A DNA stretch of 64,000 nucleotides from Serendipita indica DSM 11827. Its lineage: Eukaryota > Basidiomycota > Agaricomycetes > Sebacinales > Serendipitaceae. The translations under genes were made by a program, and so were the position numbers. The notes beneath the pieces are model-generated. The model was not told the origin of the DNA. It saw nothing but the letters and a program-made list of their open reading frames with translations, and did no database searches. This document shows positions 1 through 11,191 of the stretch, one piece after another (position 1 is the first letter of the stretch; the number at the start of each line of letters is the position of its first letter). Location of the stretch: NCBI GenBank assembly GCA_910890315.1, contig CAJVGD010000005.1, forward strand, positions 744,001 to 808,000, written 5' to 3'.

Positions 1-924
1 ACTGCGATTCGTCAACTCACCCAACGCAGTATGCAGCGCCCTCGAGCTCGCATCTAAGAACATCGTCAATGGCAGCGTTCGGATGATATACGCGATCATC
101 TACTCGCTCTTCCTTGGCTTTGGACTTACTATTGGCTCCGACTTGTATTACATCATCGATAGGCGAGCCCAAACGCAGCGATTCGAGGAAGCCACAGCCA
201 ATCGCACGACGGTCACTTTGCATGGCGCGTTCACGCCGGACAACTCGACTGTTCCCTCATTCGATGGTGTCTTTACCTTTTCCAACGATACCGACAAGAT
301 CGATGCCAATACCGTGTTGGGCTGTTACCGAGATCCGACGTGGCCGTGGTTCCAGCAAGACTTTCCGTTCTGGTCACTATTCCTTTTGGTCCCTACCTTC
401 AGCCTCTTCTCGAGCTTGTGGAATCTACAGCCATTGAAGAGCAAGCAGCTACCGGTCATGATCTTGATCAGCTGTGCAGCCTTTGCAGCCAATCAAGCGG
501 CCAACAAGTACATTCTCAACCGGAGTGATGTCGTCAGCGCCATTGGTGCCTTTGTTGTTGGGTGAGTATCTTATGTGCTTCCATCCGTACATTGTTGACA
601 TTATCAGTATTCTGGGGAATCTGTATTCTCGCGTCTTCCGAGGAACAGCGTTCCAGTGCATGGTGATTGGGGTTCTTTTCTTAGTCCCGGTAAGAGAAAC
701 TCCAAGCGTCCACCTTTTGCTCATGCTTGTAGTCTGGTATCGCCGCCGCCGGAGGCCTGTCACAAAACTATCGTAATCAAGAAGGCGATGAGTACACGAC
801 AGGACTCGCAATCGGTCTGCGCATGATCCAAGTGGCTATTGGTATCACTGTTGGGCTCTTTGGCAGTGGTCTCATCGTCTACTCGTTTGGAACTCGAAAG
901 CAGGCGGCCCTCTTTGCCTTCTAA
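1..924 (+). CDS. Prm10/ThrE-like (DUF1212) membrane protein, 5' end outside window
   Basis: The reading frame is open from base 2 with no start, so the N-terminal part lies upstream. The visible part starts with a conserved-looking stretch (LASKNIVNGSVRMIYAII) followed by repeated hydrophobic segments, as in the C-terminal half of fungal Prm10-like ThrE/DUF1212 proteins, which are multi-pass membrane proteins resembling bacterial threonine/serine exporters. A soluble loop with NxT/NxS sites (about codons 60-105) precedes the later membrane segments. Introns are inferred at about 562-607 (GTGAGT..CAG) and about 690-732 (GTAAGA..TAG). The last exon ends GTRKQAALFAF and TAA at 922-924. Family assignment is by pattern recognition; substrate unknown. 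It is convergent with the next minus-strand gene. Confidence 0.7.
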
Positions 925-1035
925 GGAGAAAGGACAGTGTGATTTATTCACTAAAGCTATACAGTGTACAGTGTATCTTACACCTTTGAACCTTCAAACG
1001 GGGAGCCATCGCTGAACGTGAGCCGAGTTCTTGTA

Positions 1036-1920
1036 CTATTCCTTTTGACCACGACTAGTTGGCAAGATAGAACCTTCATTGCTCGAAAATGGTGTGCTGT
1101 GCTCGCTCCAGACGAGCCAAGGGAGAATGTCTGTGAATGTCGAAAGGCGGTACGACACACGACTCTCAACTTGAGTCTCATACGTCCATGAAACGATCTC
1201 TCTCGCTCCGATATCCTTCTGCTCTGCAAAAGTCCTGTCTTCACGTATAACGGGTCGTGGAGTCCATTGTTCAAAGGCGTGGTGATCCCATGCTTGGAAT
1301 CTTGCGACATAGTAGAGTGCCGGAAAGAGCAGAAAGGTGAGCGTTGCAAAACCAACCCAACTAAAGGCTAGTATTGCATTCAAGACGGAGCAAGGGGTCG
1401 TATAGCAAAGGCTGATATCTGGCCAAAAGCTCTGAAAGTAATGAGCAGTCATGCAACCCAGAAAGAGCGTAGCCCACTGTAGAAGAAGCAGCGCCGCCTA
1501 GCCACAGGCACCAGAGGATGACGAGCGATGTAAGCTCGAACCAGTTGCGTGACAGTGTACTGAGTCGCTTCCTGCAGAGAAGAACAAAGATTCTGCAGGC
1601 CTCCGTTAGATTTTGGTACGGCTTGCCTGCTACGAATTCACGCACATGAGGAGGGAAAAAGGGATAGAGAGCGCTGCAGATATCCAAAGTTCGACAATGG
1701 AGTGATCTGTGTGATATATAAGCGAATTATGCGTGTCTGGACGGTCGCCTCTCCCACCGTAAAATGGTTCCTCGTTGACGAGTCGGCGATCACGACGTGG
1801 GTCAAGGGTGTAGACGAGGCGGAGCGTGGCCACAAAGACCAGGAGCGAACTCCACAGAAATAATGCAGTGTAGCATCCGATGCGGATGCGAACCATTGTC
1901 CGGGGTTGCAGATTGCCCAT
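1036..1920 (-). CDS. MARVEL-like four-transmembrane protein
   Basis: The start is set at the ATG at 1920 (MGNLQPRTMVRIRIG); an ATG at 1968 is in frame upstream. Four hydrophobic segments appear in order: CYTALFLWSSLLVFVA, ELWISAALSIPFSLL, FELTSLVILWCLWLGG and LNAILAFSWVGFATLTFLLF, followed by a polar C-terminal tail. The layout and the arginine-rich approach to TM1 match small MARVEL-type proteins common in basidiomycetes, which act in membrane apposition or trafficking. Two introns on the minus strand keep the frame: 1572-1645 (GTGCGT..CAG) and a second of about 48 nt near 1405-1455. No exact family member is recognised, so the domain name is an inference from topology. Confidence 0.6.
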
Positions 1921-2132
1921 GTTGAGCAATTGTAAGGATCGTCGTCGTTCGAAAAGAGAGTGGTACAAGTAGATTACAAGAGTTGCGAAGAGGAAAAAGT
2001 CGAGCTAGTGGGACGGCGGTTTATACATCTGGTATGTGGCGACGAGGGCTGGCCTTGGCAACCAGGCTGATCGGAACGGGAGCGATCAAATCTCCGATCC
2101 CTCGCGACTCGAAAATGCGTACCCCTGGTCTA

Positions 2133-3576
2133 TTACTCGTCCCCGCTGTCATCCTCCGGCTCCAAGGAAACATCTATTCCCAGTTCCTCCGCACGACGAA
2201 GTGCCGCCTCTAATCGTTTGTTTGCGAATTCCAACAAATCCTCGAGGATCTCCCATTGACCTGCAGGGTAGATCAGCATATTTGGGCTCTGACATCCGTT
2301 CCCACTGTCACTGCAGTGGGCCAATCCGTGCCTGACCTTTCACGTACTGGCGTATCATGGCGTAGACGTCTGTTCGCACTCCTGGCAACGGCTCTCTTGG
2401 ATCTCGGTCCACGATAGCGGGCAATTTGGAACGGAGGTTTCTGATCATCTCGGGAAGGATCTGTCCAATTTCGAGCTCGAGCTCAGTCATCATCACATCG
2501 AGGTCATCTCCATCCGTCGCAAAGTCCTGCTGTAACCGTCGGCCGATTTCGTACCAAACGGCCATGCTCTCGCCGCTCGCTCCCTTGGCAATTTTGAACC
2601 TCTGTTCGCTACCTGGTAGCTTGAGAAGGAGCGTATCGTCAGGATTATCCGGAATTGTAAAGCCATATCCTAGCAAAAGTTCGTCATTGGGTTTTGCGCC
2701 GTAATTGTTGTATAGCTCTGAGCCGGAAGGAGATGGAGTGTGGAAGATGAGGGAGAGGCACGTCGGCTTGGAGTTCGGTTGATCAATCGACCACGAAACC
2801 GGTTTCGCTCTTTCGTGGTTGAAAGCATCCACGAGGGGGATCAAGACTGGCGACGCGTTTGGACTTGATAAAGAGGGTGGGTCCTCCATGAGCGATGAGG
2901 GAAAGCACCTCGAAGAGATCCAAGTTTGTGCGAGGAGAAATCTCGACCTATACATGCTCAATGCATTGTAAAAGTGGTGCATAAAACTCACAGGGAAAAG
3001 TCGCATGAGATCTCTTGAATGTTTTGTTCTACCCATTCCTTGCAATTAATCCAAGATTCGGTCCATCTTTCCCGTCGATCAACTGTAGCGAGGAACAAGT
3101 TGGTCCCACGAAGTAGTTGAAATTCGTTTTCGTTGAAGAATAGGGGTGTTGTCACATGCGAGGGTAATGTGCTGATGTAGGGGCCATGTTTGAAGATACT
3201 GGAGAGATTCTCCTCTTTCGCACTTGAAGATCACTAAGGAACTCCCAAGTACTTCAGTAGTAGATGCTCACATATTGAGACTGGAATCCAAATAACATGA
3301 ATGTAACACGAGATAACAACAGATTGCCTCTCTGCCGTCGAGAGGTGGGTTGGACTCGGAGTGAGAGAGTCGTCGCAGCACATCCAGGGCATAATCTGAG
3401 GTGATCATAAGACCAAAAGGACAGGATACCGCCGTCACGTCCTTCTCTATATCATCTGACGCGAAGACTGAGGAGCCGTACTGGCCCTTTCCGAACCGCA
3501 AGCTGGGGTGAATGTACGCGCCGTTTTCCAGCAGCCATGCGCGTAAAGCGACAAATTCGGCCGGTTCTGGATCCAT
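2133..3576 (-). CDS. SET-domain protein methyltransferase (Rubisco-LSMT/RKM type)
   Basis: The product begins MDPEPAEFVALRAWLLENG. The central exon contains LIPLVDAFNHER and YNNYGAKPNDELLLGYGF, the NH and NYG motifs of the LSMT/SETD3/RKM class of SET domains with a split SET core. The segment after these motifs (ILEDLLEFANKRLEAALRR) resembles the helical substrate-binding domain of this class. Yeast relatives (Rkm1-4) methylate ribosomal proteins; the substrate here is not known. Several introns lie between 3045 and 3270, and one separates the last exon (2133-about 2270). The start faces the bromodomain gene across 79 bp, suggesting a shared divergent promoter. Confidence 0.8.
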
Positions 3577-3655
3577 CAAAAGACGTGTACGGCGGTGGAG
3601 ATGATTAGGCCTGGTGGTGGTGGCAGACAAACGTCCTTTGGACCCAACTACGATA

Positions 3656-5665
3656 ATGGCTCAAATCCAGCGTGGCCCCAACGGCATCGAAGACAATCTA
3701 ATGCTGGCACAAATTGTCTATCAGTTCGGGATATCAGACTGGCAGCGTGTATCCGCTACTCTAACAGAGCGAAGTAATGAACGCGGCAAGCCCGTGATGT
3801 GGAATGCAATGGTACGTTTTACACGGCACGTAGTGTATAATACTAAAGCTCTGGGAAGGAGTGTCAAGGAATATGGGAGCGAATGCTTACGGGACTGGCA
3901 CCCGTTACCCAGTATGTCTTCCCCTTGTCTGCAGGCAGATAACGAAGCCAACTCGTACCTGCTAGCATAGACGCTACAAGGCGAGATCGTTTCATGCTAC
4001 CCTTTGGTATGTCCCTTTTCTGCGAGTCGGTGTAGCCCTTGACGTAGACCATGACAGCTCCGGAAAACCTAGCTATTGCGAAAGCCCTTTTTCATTGGCG
4101 TTATAAAGAGATCAATCAACACATACTGCTCAAGGAAATGGGTTGGCAGTACGTCTTTCAAGCATACCTGGCTCGTCTCACAGTTTCCAGTGCTCTGAAG
4201 AAGGAAATTGAAGCGATCCGAAGCGGGGCGTGGGACGACAGGATACGCCAACAGAAAGCTGCGCAACAAGCCGCCGCAGCTGCTGAGCAGGCAACGCCTG
4301 CTGCTCCTCCCGCTGAGCCGGTACCCCCAATTCCTTCTTCATCTTCCTCCCAACTTTCCTCTATCGATTCGCCTGTGGTTTCAAAAACAACACCCGTTGT
4401 TGAGAAGCCAAAGGACGAAGGTTTAGCAGAGAAAGCGAGCACGGAGATGGAACTGGACGAGGCAGATGTGACTATCAAACCTTCAGAGAAAGAGGAAGAA
4501 GAAGAGTCCACCGAAAAGATGGATGTTGATAAACGAGAGCAGACTACACCTCTGACACCAGAGCCACTAGAAGAAACCAAAGCATCGAGGGCCTCACCCA
4601 AATCTACAAAAGAAGAGGCCGAAGAAGACAGAGACGAGGATGCAGAAGGATCAAAGGACGAGGAAGAAGAGGAACAGGACGCACCGCCCGCTCATGGTCT
4701 GAGAAGTCATAAAGGGCCCGCACTCGAAATCGAAATTCCGGGGGGACCTTCAGCGTCGAAAGAGTCTCCGAGAGCAACTAGGAAAGTCAAAAGCAGGAAG
4801 TGTGAGATAGTTTTTATTCAAGTCGATCCTCTATCTGACTCTTGGTAGCGTCGGAATCCGCTACCCAGACATCAACAAGGGGAGGTCGACGACGCGGAGG
4901 AGGTACTGCGGACAGTTCAAAACCACCTCCTTCACCAACGACTGCGTCGGTAGCTGGAACTTATGAAAGTGTCGCGACGCCAGCTGCCACGGATGATGCT
5001 ACCTCTGTAGTGGAGGATGGTTCTCGAAGGAGGAGCACACGAGGTTTGAGGGATTCTCTCCCTGTGGTTTCCATGCTCAAAATTTCACAGGACACAAGCG
5101 AAAGGCGTCGGAGATGGAGGTCGATCAACCTCAAGTATCCAAACGGATACGAGATCGGTCCATGACAATCGAAGACGAACGTATGCAATCTCCTTATTCG
5201 GGAGATTATGGTACTGACTCATCTCAGTGTCCACACCAGCCGTCCAGCCCCCTGCTTCGCGATCTACAGCAGCTAGCACCGCTACCGCAGCGCCACACCC
5301 ACGACTAAGACAATCCATGACGCAAATACTCACACTTCTTAGTCAGAATAAGCACGCTGACATTTTCCGACGGCCTGTTACCGTCAAGGAGGCGCCAGAG
5401 TATGCAAAGGCAGTACGCAAACCAATTGATCTCGCGACGATTCAGCGTGCAGTAAAGGCTGGTCAGTATCGTTCGTGGGATGAATTAGAAAGGGACTTGA
5501 GACGGATGTTGGCGAATTGCTTTGTGTTTAATAAACCAGGCACGGAGGCACATGAGAGTGCAAAATTGGTACGTTCTGTGACTAGTCATCCGACGAGGGC
5601 TCACGATCCGTGGTCGGCAGATACTCGTAGAGGTAGAACAAGTTTTGCAGACGGCACGAGAGTAG
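3656..5665 (+). CDS. BRD8/Bdc1-like bromodomain protein, putative NuA4 subunit
   Basis: The N-terminus (MAQIQRGPNGIEDNLMLAQI..GISDWQRVSATL) looks like the SANT-like start of BRD8/S. pombe Bdc1. The middle is a long disordered acidic Ala/Pro/Ser/Glu-rich region with a coiled stretch around KKEIEAIRSGAWDDRIRQQK. A single bromodomain lies at about 5317-5665 (MTQILTLLSQNKHADIF..KPIDLATI), and the acetyl-lysine Asn sits in ANCFVFNKPG. Bdc1/BRD8 is a subunit of the NuA4/TIP60 histone acetyltransferase. Inferred introns include 4803-4850 (GTGAGA..TAG), 5044-5091, about 5181-5227, and 5569-5620 (GTACGT..CAG), after which the protein ends ILVEVEQVLQTARE. Exon limits between 3810 and 4050 are uncertain. 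Confidence 0.75.
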
Positions 5666-5757
5666 ATTTACAAAAATTCCATTCATTCCCGTTTACGAGG
5701 TTCCTCATTGCTGATTGAGCTCATGCTCAAAGGCGAGAGCTTGAATATTAGTTCTGT

Positions 5758-6632
5758 TTAGAGCTCCTTCTTTGCAGATCTCTGTTCTTGCGCCTTGGAT
5801 TTGCGGAACTCGGTGACTTTGACACCTACCGAGTTCTTGAGAGCCTTGTGGAGATCTGGACGATATCCGAGTGCGAAGAGGATCTCGAGGTGGACGAAAA
5901 AGGGCGCGAGGAAGAGGGCTGTTCACAGGAGCATGATGCCGTATCAGTTTGTCAGTGATGGTCTACAGAGGCAAAGGAGCTACATACCGCCGACCAGATT
6001 GTCCAACAAGGCAGGGGCTCTGCCTTCGAATTTACCATGGCCGATGAATTGCATGATCCAGGAAAAGACGTGCACAGCTGTTGCTTCGAGCATGGCATTT
6101 GGACGATGTGAAAAAGAGTTTGCGACTCCGAGAGAAAGGAGGAATTCAGGGAGGTAAATGAGCTGTCGTCTATCAGTATTTATCACCATTATGCAGATGA
6201 TAAACGCACTGCTGCAACGGGTTCGAGAATGAAGTAGTACGTCTCGTATGCGGCAACGAAGAGCCAGGCGCATGTTGGCTGGAAGCTGATGTACTGGTTC
6301 ACATACAAGCTAGGGAGATTGAACGCTTGGAGGGATTCTGGTAATGGAACAGCAGAGAGCCAAACGAGCGTGGACCTAGATGCGCAAGGATTGTGAGAAG
6401 GGCCGACGGCAGGTAGCGAGAAACGTACCAGACGATGAGAGGAACGCATACAATGTGGATGGCGACGTTGACCTTGTTGCTGTGGTAGGAGCCGTAAAAG
6501 GCGAGCTGCGGTCACCGATGTCGTCGGGAGTGTTACGTGTGGGGAAACGGCAAGACCGGTTATTAGTGTGCGAGCAAGTTGGGTGGAGATAGCAAGACTT
6601 ACCTGGTCTTTGACGTTGAAAATACCTGCCAT
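5758..6632 (-). CDS. MPO1: Mpo1/YGL010w-like (DUF962) 2-hydroxy fatty acid dioxygenase
   Basis: The product starts MAGIFNVKDQ, followed by an intron. The next exon encodes LAFYGSYHSNKVNVAIHIV, the His-containing signature at the start of the DUF962 domain. Membrane segments follow: STLVWLSAVPLP, CAWLFVAAYETYYFILEP, LIYLPEFLLSLGVANSF, and then HVFSWIMQFIGHGKFEGRAP, which carries the second conserved His region. The C-terminus is highly charged (FRKSKAQEQRSAKKEL). Yeast Mpo1 is an ER Fe(II)-dependent dioxygenase in phytosphingosine degradation (alpha-oxidation of 2-hydroxypalmitate). Length and topology fit the family. The gene has several 50-60 nt introns. It converges on the bromodomain gene (92 bp apart) and diverges from gatC (124 bp). 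Confidence 0.85.
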
Positions 6633-6756
6633 GATGCTTGCCGGGTGTTGGCGGAGTTTAAGAATGGTGGGGTGCAGGACACAGGCAGGTGGTGGTCATA
6701 ACTTGAATTGGGTCAAATCTTGTCACACCCACTTTCAACGTGACATTCAGTCGTGG

Positions 6757-7305
6757 ATGAGATCTAGAACGGTGCTCTCGAGGTGTCTCGTCACTCGACG
6801 AGGAATACACCTATCAAGACGTGCATCCAAATCTTCTAGCCAGACCTCTTCAGAAGTAGAAACAACTCAACTGGGCATTCCGACTGCGCCAACATGGTCT
6901 ATCAAATCCTTTCTCGAATCCTCGACAGACTCTACGGTGATTGACGATGCGACCCTCGACAAACTCCACCAACTCAGTGCATTAAAGGATCCTGAATACA
7001 ACCCACCATCTCGTGAGGCTCTTCGACATGAACTGGCCGACTTGGTCAAGCTGGTCAACGCCGTACGCGGATACGACGCCCAAGAAGACTCAAACCAGGA
7101 TTCAGCTGTTGGTGGGATTAAAGGAGATGGATTAGAAATTCCGGATGGACGAGTGTATCCACTCCCTGTCGAGGCGACTGCTCTCAGGAGCGCAAAAGTC
7201 GCCGAGGACGACGGTGAAGTGAGTGGAAGAGAGTTGTTGAAGCATAGTCAGACTACGACTGCAAACGATGCCCTGTATTTCCTACCAAAGAAACGCATAG
7301 ACTAA
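6757..7305 (+). CDS. Glutamyl-tRNA(Gln) amidotransferase subunit C, mitochondrial
   Basis: The single exon encodes about 182 aa. The first 30 residues (MRSRTVLSRCLVTRRGIHLS) are rich in Arg and Ser with no acidic residue, as expected for a mitochondrial presequence. The GatC core follows: ATLDKLHQLSALKDPE and LRHELADLVKLVNAVRGYD. The end is the typical GatC tail RELLKHS..ALYFLPKKRID. GatC stabilises the GatCAB transamidase that converts Glu-tRNA(Gln) to Gln-tRNA(Gln) in mitochondria. The ATG at 6757 was chosen because it starts the presequence; upstream in-frame codons run into the promoter shared with the Mpo1 gene. The stop is only 14 bp before the next ATG. Confidence 0.8.
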   Translation: MRSRTVLSRCLVTRRGIHLSRRASKSSSQTSSEVETTQLGIPTAPTWSIKSFLESSTDSTVIDDATLDKLHQLSALKDPEYNPPSREALRHELADLVKLVNAVRGYDAQEDSNQDSAVGGIKGDGLEIPDGRVYPLPVEATALRSAKVAEDDGEVSGRELLKHSQTTTANDALYFLPKKRID

Positions 7306-7319
7306 TTGTGGACCTGACC

Positions 7320-8335
7320 ATGTCGTCTCTGGAATCTAAACATCGAAAACGAAAAGATGAACAACTGTCGAGCGACGAGGAAAATGTAGAAGAGGAGGTT
7401 CTCAGTCGGAAGAAGAGGCTTTGGAGATTGGAGACGAGGAAACCGACGAAGACGAAGAGCATCCTCTCAATGGCCTTGGAGAAGATGTAGGACTAGATGA
7501 GGAGAACGAGCTTTCACAAAAATCGCTCGAGGCGTATAGAGCCGCCCAGGAAAAGGCGGGCGTGATTTACATTTCGCGTATTCCGCCGGCAATGAGTCCC
7601 AACAAGGTTCGATATCTCATGAGTGCATATGGAGAGATTGGAAGAGTGTTTTTGCAACAAGAAGGTTTGTCTCCAACCCTTCATCAACTTTTACTCTAAG
7701 CAAACTACTGACGCCGAGCGGTTGTACAGATGCGAAAAGAGCGTATCTCCGACAAAAGCATACATCTTCCAAGAAGCCACACTATACCGAGGGCTGGGTC
7801 GAGTTCAAGGACAAGAAAGTGGCGCGCTACGTCGCGGAGATGTTAAACGCGCAGCCAGTGGGTGGAAAGAAGGGTACGCGGTTCCGTGAAGATGTATGGA
7901 CGATGAAATATCTCCCGCGATTCAAGTGGTACATGCTCACCGAGCAGATTGGTGAGTCTCTCAATCCTCCCCCTTTATTCCTATCATTTCCAACAAATTG
8001 ACACATCTGTAGCCCATGAACACGCGGCGCACGCTGCCAAGCTACGAATGGAACTCTCCCAATCAAAGCGCGAGCAAAAGCACTATCTACGACAAGTAGA
8101 GATTGGGAAGAGCATGGAGAAGAGGCAGGAAAAGAAGCGAAAACGCGAAGAGGAGCAAGGAGTGGGGACTGCCGCACCCGTGGAGCAACGGGCACCAAAG
8201 ACCGCATCACGCGTCAAGGAATCACGAGAGGAGAAAGAAAAGAGCAAAAAGCGCAAAAAGGAGGGAGCTCCCCCTCCTCCGCGCGCGGGGGAAGCTGACC
8301 GGGCGTTGGATACAGTCCTTGGATCGATCTTCTAG
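7320..8335 (+). CDS. ESF2: ESF2/ABT1-like pre-rRNA processing RNA-binding protein
   Basis: The core GVIYISRIPPAMSPNKVRYL..YGEIGRVFLQ is the start of the ESF2/ABT1 RRM. After an intron (about 7663-7730) it continues DAKRAYLRQKHTSSKKPHYT, EGWVEFKDKKVARYVAEMLN and GTRFREDVWTMKYLPRFKW, diagnostic of ESF2. A second intron lies at about 7952-8012 before AHEHAAHAAKLRMELSQSKR. The C-terminus is very basic and ends RALDTVLGSIF. ESF2 acts in the SSU processome and stimulates the helicase Dbp8. The N-terminal acidic region changes frame near 7386-7405: frame 1 encodes SSDEEN and frame 2 SEEEALEIGDEET. A 20-nt GT..AG segment (7386-7405) would join them, but that is unusually short; a one- or two-base sequence change is the alternative. 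Confidence 0.85.
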
Positions 8336-8593
8336 AAAACCCAAACAAGAAGAAGAAGAAGCAGCAGCAGCAAAAACTATTATTCCTTGTCCGTCGGCGA
8401 TGTGTGAGATGCTTAGCAAATCTAAACCTGGTTTCGCCGTCGGAAAGGCGAGTCTGGAACGAGTCTGGATTTGATTCGCGTAAGCCGGGGTGCCGTGCCG
8501 TGAGGTACTTGAGCGCTCGTCAGTAATGATGATACTCGCCACTTCTTAGACTCCACGACCACTTTTGGTTCCGCAAACTATCCTATAAAAAAC

Positions 8594-9451
8594 ATGAAGG
8601 CATGTTCTCGTCTTTTCTTAGGATTCTCGTTCTTAGTTTTTTTTGGGGAATAGCTCGTTACGCAAGAAGAGCTCAAGGAATTTGACGCTGTGACACGCGA
8701 TGGTGGGATTAAGGGACTCGCATTGGGACTCGGAACAAGTGTTCCACTCTCATTATATCTCCAACGCTACTCGCCACGTTACCAACGTCTCCCCGTCCCA
8801 CTCAAAGCATTTGGCGTCGTGATGCTCACGTCTGCTACGACGGTTATTTGGGCAGAACGCGCTGGATTACAATATGACAAACGGCGGTACAGCTCGAGTT
8901 TATATTCCGAGGAAGAAAAGACGAGGATCGCCGAAAATGAAAAGGCAAAGGCGCAACGCTTGAGTATTGGAGAAAAGGCGACCAATTTTGTCAATGAGAA
9001 CAAGTATTCGGTCATTGTGGGTAGTTGGGCGGCGAGTATGGTTGGCGCGTGGGCGTATATCAGTCGCGACAAGTAGGCATTCTTTTTTTTTGGGGGGGGG
9101 TTATCCAAATTTCTAATCAACTTTGTAGATTACAAACTGTCTCACAACGGATAGTCCAAGTCCGAGTGTTTGCACAAGGGTACGTCAAGACGTCCATCGT
9201 CATCTGGAGACTAACGTCGGCGTAGAGTGACGCTAGCGATGATCATTGGAACGGCGCTTCTTTCGCAAAAGGAGCGTCAGGAGCGCAAAGAGCATCCTCC
9301 GGTTGACCACTCGTGGATGAACCAGGTACGCCGGCCCGTTTCATTTCTCTTACGCTCTTCAACATGACAAACTAACATGTGTTTTGTTTTTTCTTGTCAG
9401 ATGCGTCAAAAGCCCGAGGATGCGACTGTCCAAAAGGTCACGACGGCATAG
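8594..9451 (+). CDS. RCF2: Respiratory supercomplex factor 2 (HIG1 domain)
   Basis: The N-terminal part reads EELKEFDAVTRDGGIKGLAL followed by two membrane segments (LKAFGVVMLTSATTVIWAE and YSVIVGSWAASMVGAWAYI). The C-terminal HIG1 part follows: LQTVSQRIVQVRVFAQG and VTLAMIIGTALL, then KERQERKEHPP. This order is that of Rcf2/Aim38, which binds complex III-IV supercomplexes in the inner mitochondrial membrane. The start is inferred: ATG AAG at 8594-8599, then an intron 8600-8653 with a GC donor (AAG|GCATGT) and TAG acceptor, giving MKLVTQEELKEFD. No GT donor gives this frame. Later introns have GT-AG ends (near 9075-9128, 9180-9225 and 9327-9400). The stop TAG is at 9449-9451. Confidence 0.85.
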
Positions 9452-10494
9452 AGGAGACCCCGGACGTATTCTACGCATATACTATTCACGCATATTAGAT
9501 GTCCACCGCCCATTTGTAATACGAGATGTCACCCCCTGGTTTTGACAATAGGTAAACTCTGTTTTCGACAGGGCCTAATGACAGCCGCGGCGTACTCCGC
9601 ACTTGATCATTTAAGCCACAATGTCAAACGGACCGACTTGACCGTTGCTTACGCTCGACACAATATGTAAGGAATTTGTCCAAATATTTTTTTTTCAGAC
9701 TCTGGGAGACGGCGAGCGCGTGGCGCTGACCCAATCTCCGTTTGTCGACATGGTTTGATTGCAATATGAGTAAAAAAACTACTTGTTTCGCGTACTGCAT
9801 GCATAATGATGTGTGTGTGTGTGTGGTGTGCGTGTGCATAAGAAGATTAAGGCGGACGGGCGCGAGAAGACGGGGGGGGCCAAGGCGGGGAATATAATGT
9901 GTGGGTATGCTTGTTCGAACAACAGACGATATGCAAATGTTAAAGGTACGGGTAGAATAGTGTGGGTTGAGGGGGTTTGACAACTACATTTGGGTGGGAA
10001 GTCGATGATGATGGACAGACAGTGCTCGTAGAAGCCACTGGGTCTTGATGCGAGCCATGGGAGAGTATGGGCTACAAATGGGATGTAGTTGGTGCAAAAA
10101 TGAGATACTGGGCTGGGTATCTCCGGGGAGTCGTCGTTGCCGAATAGATAAGGGGAAGGGGGATGCCAAGTTATAATGAAACGTAGGTGGGTTGCTGGGT
10201 GGGGCTTTGATTATAATTGGGAGTTGGAGTGTTTGGGCCAAGAAGAAGGATTACTTGATAAGAAATAAACAACACGTTTTGATGCCGACGTAGCGGCATG
10301 TTTGAGAGAATGCGAGAGAGGCGGAAACTGGATGACGTTTTGGGCTTTGATTCGCGGCAATGGCCGACGGAGGAAAGTGGGACCACGAGACCTCTTTGAG
10401 GAGACACAAGGTGAAACGGGCGCGACGAGAGACGACCCCAGGGTCAAAGACTCAAGCCGACGTCGCGGGACATGCGAGGTTAAAACGGATGGGC
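9452..10494. other. Intergenic region without recognisable gene
   Basis: This stretch of about 1 kb lies between the convergent ends of RCF2 and the next minus-strand gene. It holds a GT-rich microsatellite, runs of T, A and G, and only short chance frames with no family resemblance. It probably contains two 3' untranslated regions. Confidence 0.5.
9809..9838. repeat. GT-rich microsatellite
   Basis: An almost pure (GT)n tract interrupted by one GG lies in the 3' intergenic region. It is an ordinary simple repeat. Confidence 0.85.
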
Positions 10495-11191
10495 TCATTT
10501 TCGGAATGGGCCAGTTGGGAGCGCAGGGACGGGTTCAGGATGTTCGGACCGGTCCTTGTTTTTGCCACCCTTGAGCGAGAGAAAGTCCGAGGCGAGTTTG
10601 CCTACAGCGCGTGAGATGCTCTTTCCCCTGGGGAGATGTGAGTGAGTAATAAAATGACAATGAACATACACACCTCGACCTCGAAAAGCTGGTTCCAGTG
10701 GGCGTCACAGGCTCCGAGGACAGACTGTCGCTCGAATTGTTTGTGCGCTCGACGGCGGTATTAAGACGGGGAGCTCGAGAACTCTTAATGGACGATGCAC
10801 AAGAAGAGGAAGAGTCGTGGGTCGAACTCGAGTGGCTGAGACTGGGAGCAGCACTGGGAGCAGGACTCGGCGGATGCTGGTAATTTGGTGGCAACGAATT
10901 GATCATCTTTGGGACGGGCAACGCAGGTGCAGCAGACGCTCGTTTACTGCTCATTGTGCTATTACGAGACAAGGAAGAATCACTCCTTCTGCCCGTCGTT
11001 GTGGTTGCGTTGAGATCGAGTGGGTCATCGTCCAGGCTGAGGCCAGACATGCCCGTGGCGATGGAGGAAGGCGAGAGTGCCGTCGTCTGTCGTTTAGCTC
11101 GTCTGTCTGTGCGTGCAGGTGCTGGCGAGAGAGGCATGGCCCTCAGCGGTGGAGAGTCTGGTGGAGGAACTGCGCCATATGAAAAGGACAT
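10495..11191 (-). CDS. Hypothetical Ser/Pro-rich protein
   Basis: The start is set at MSFSYGAVPPPDSPPLRAMP (ATG at 11191). Longer in-frame sequence upstream has less fungal-like composition. The first exon is low-complexity and Ser/Pro/Ala-rich, with basic patches (RTDRRAKRQ) and a short acidic motif (MSGLSLDDDPLDL). An intron of about 45 nt with GTGTGT..CAG ends joins it to GKSISRAVGKLASDFLSLKG, which may be a short amphipathic helix, and the protein ends EPVPALPTGPFRK at 10495. The product is about 210 aa, with no signal peptide, membrane segment or known domain. Function is not recognised. The disordered composition would suit a regulatory or scaffold protein. Confidence 0.55.

Noticed and set aside
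9624-9983. 120-codon minus-strand frame with His/Thr repeats
   Set aside because: It is the translation of the GT microsatellite and flanking 3' sequence; no family resemblance.
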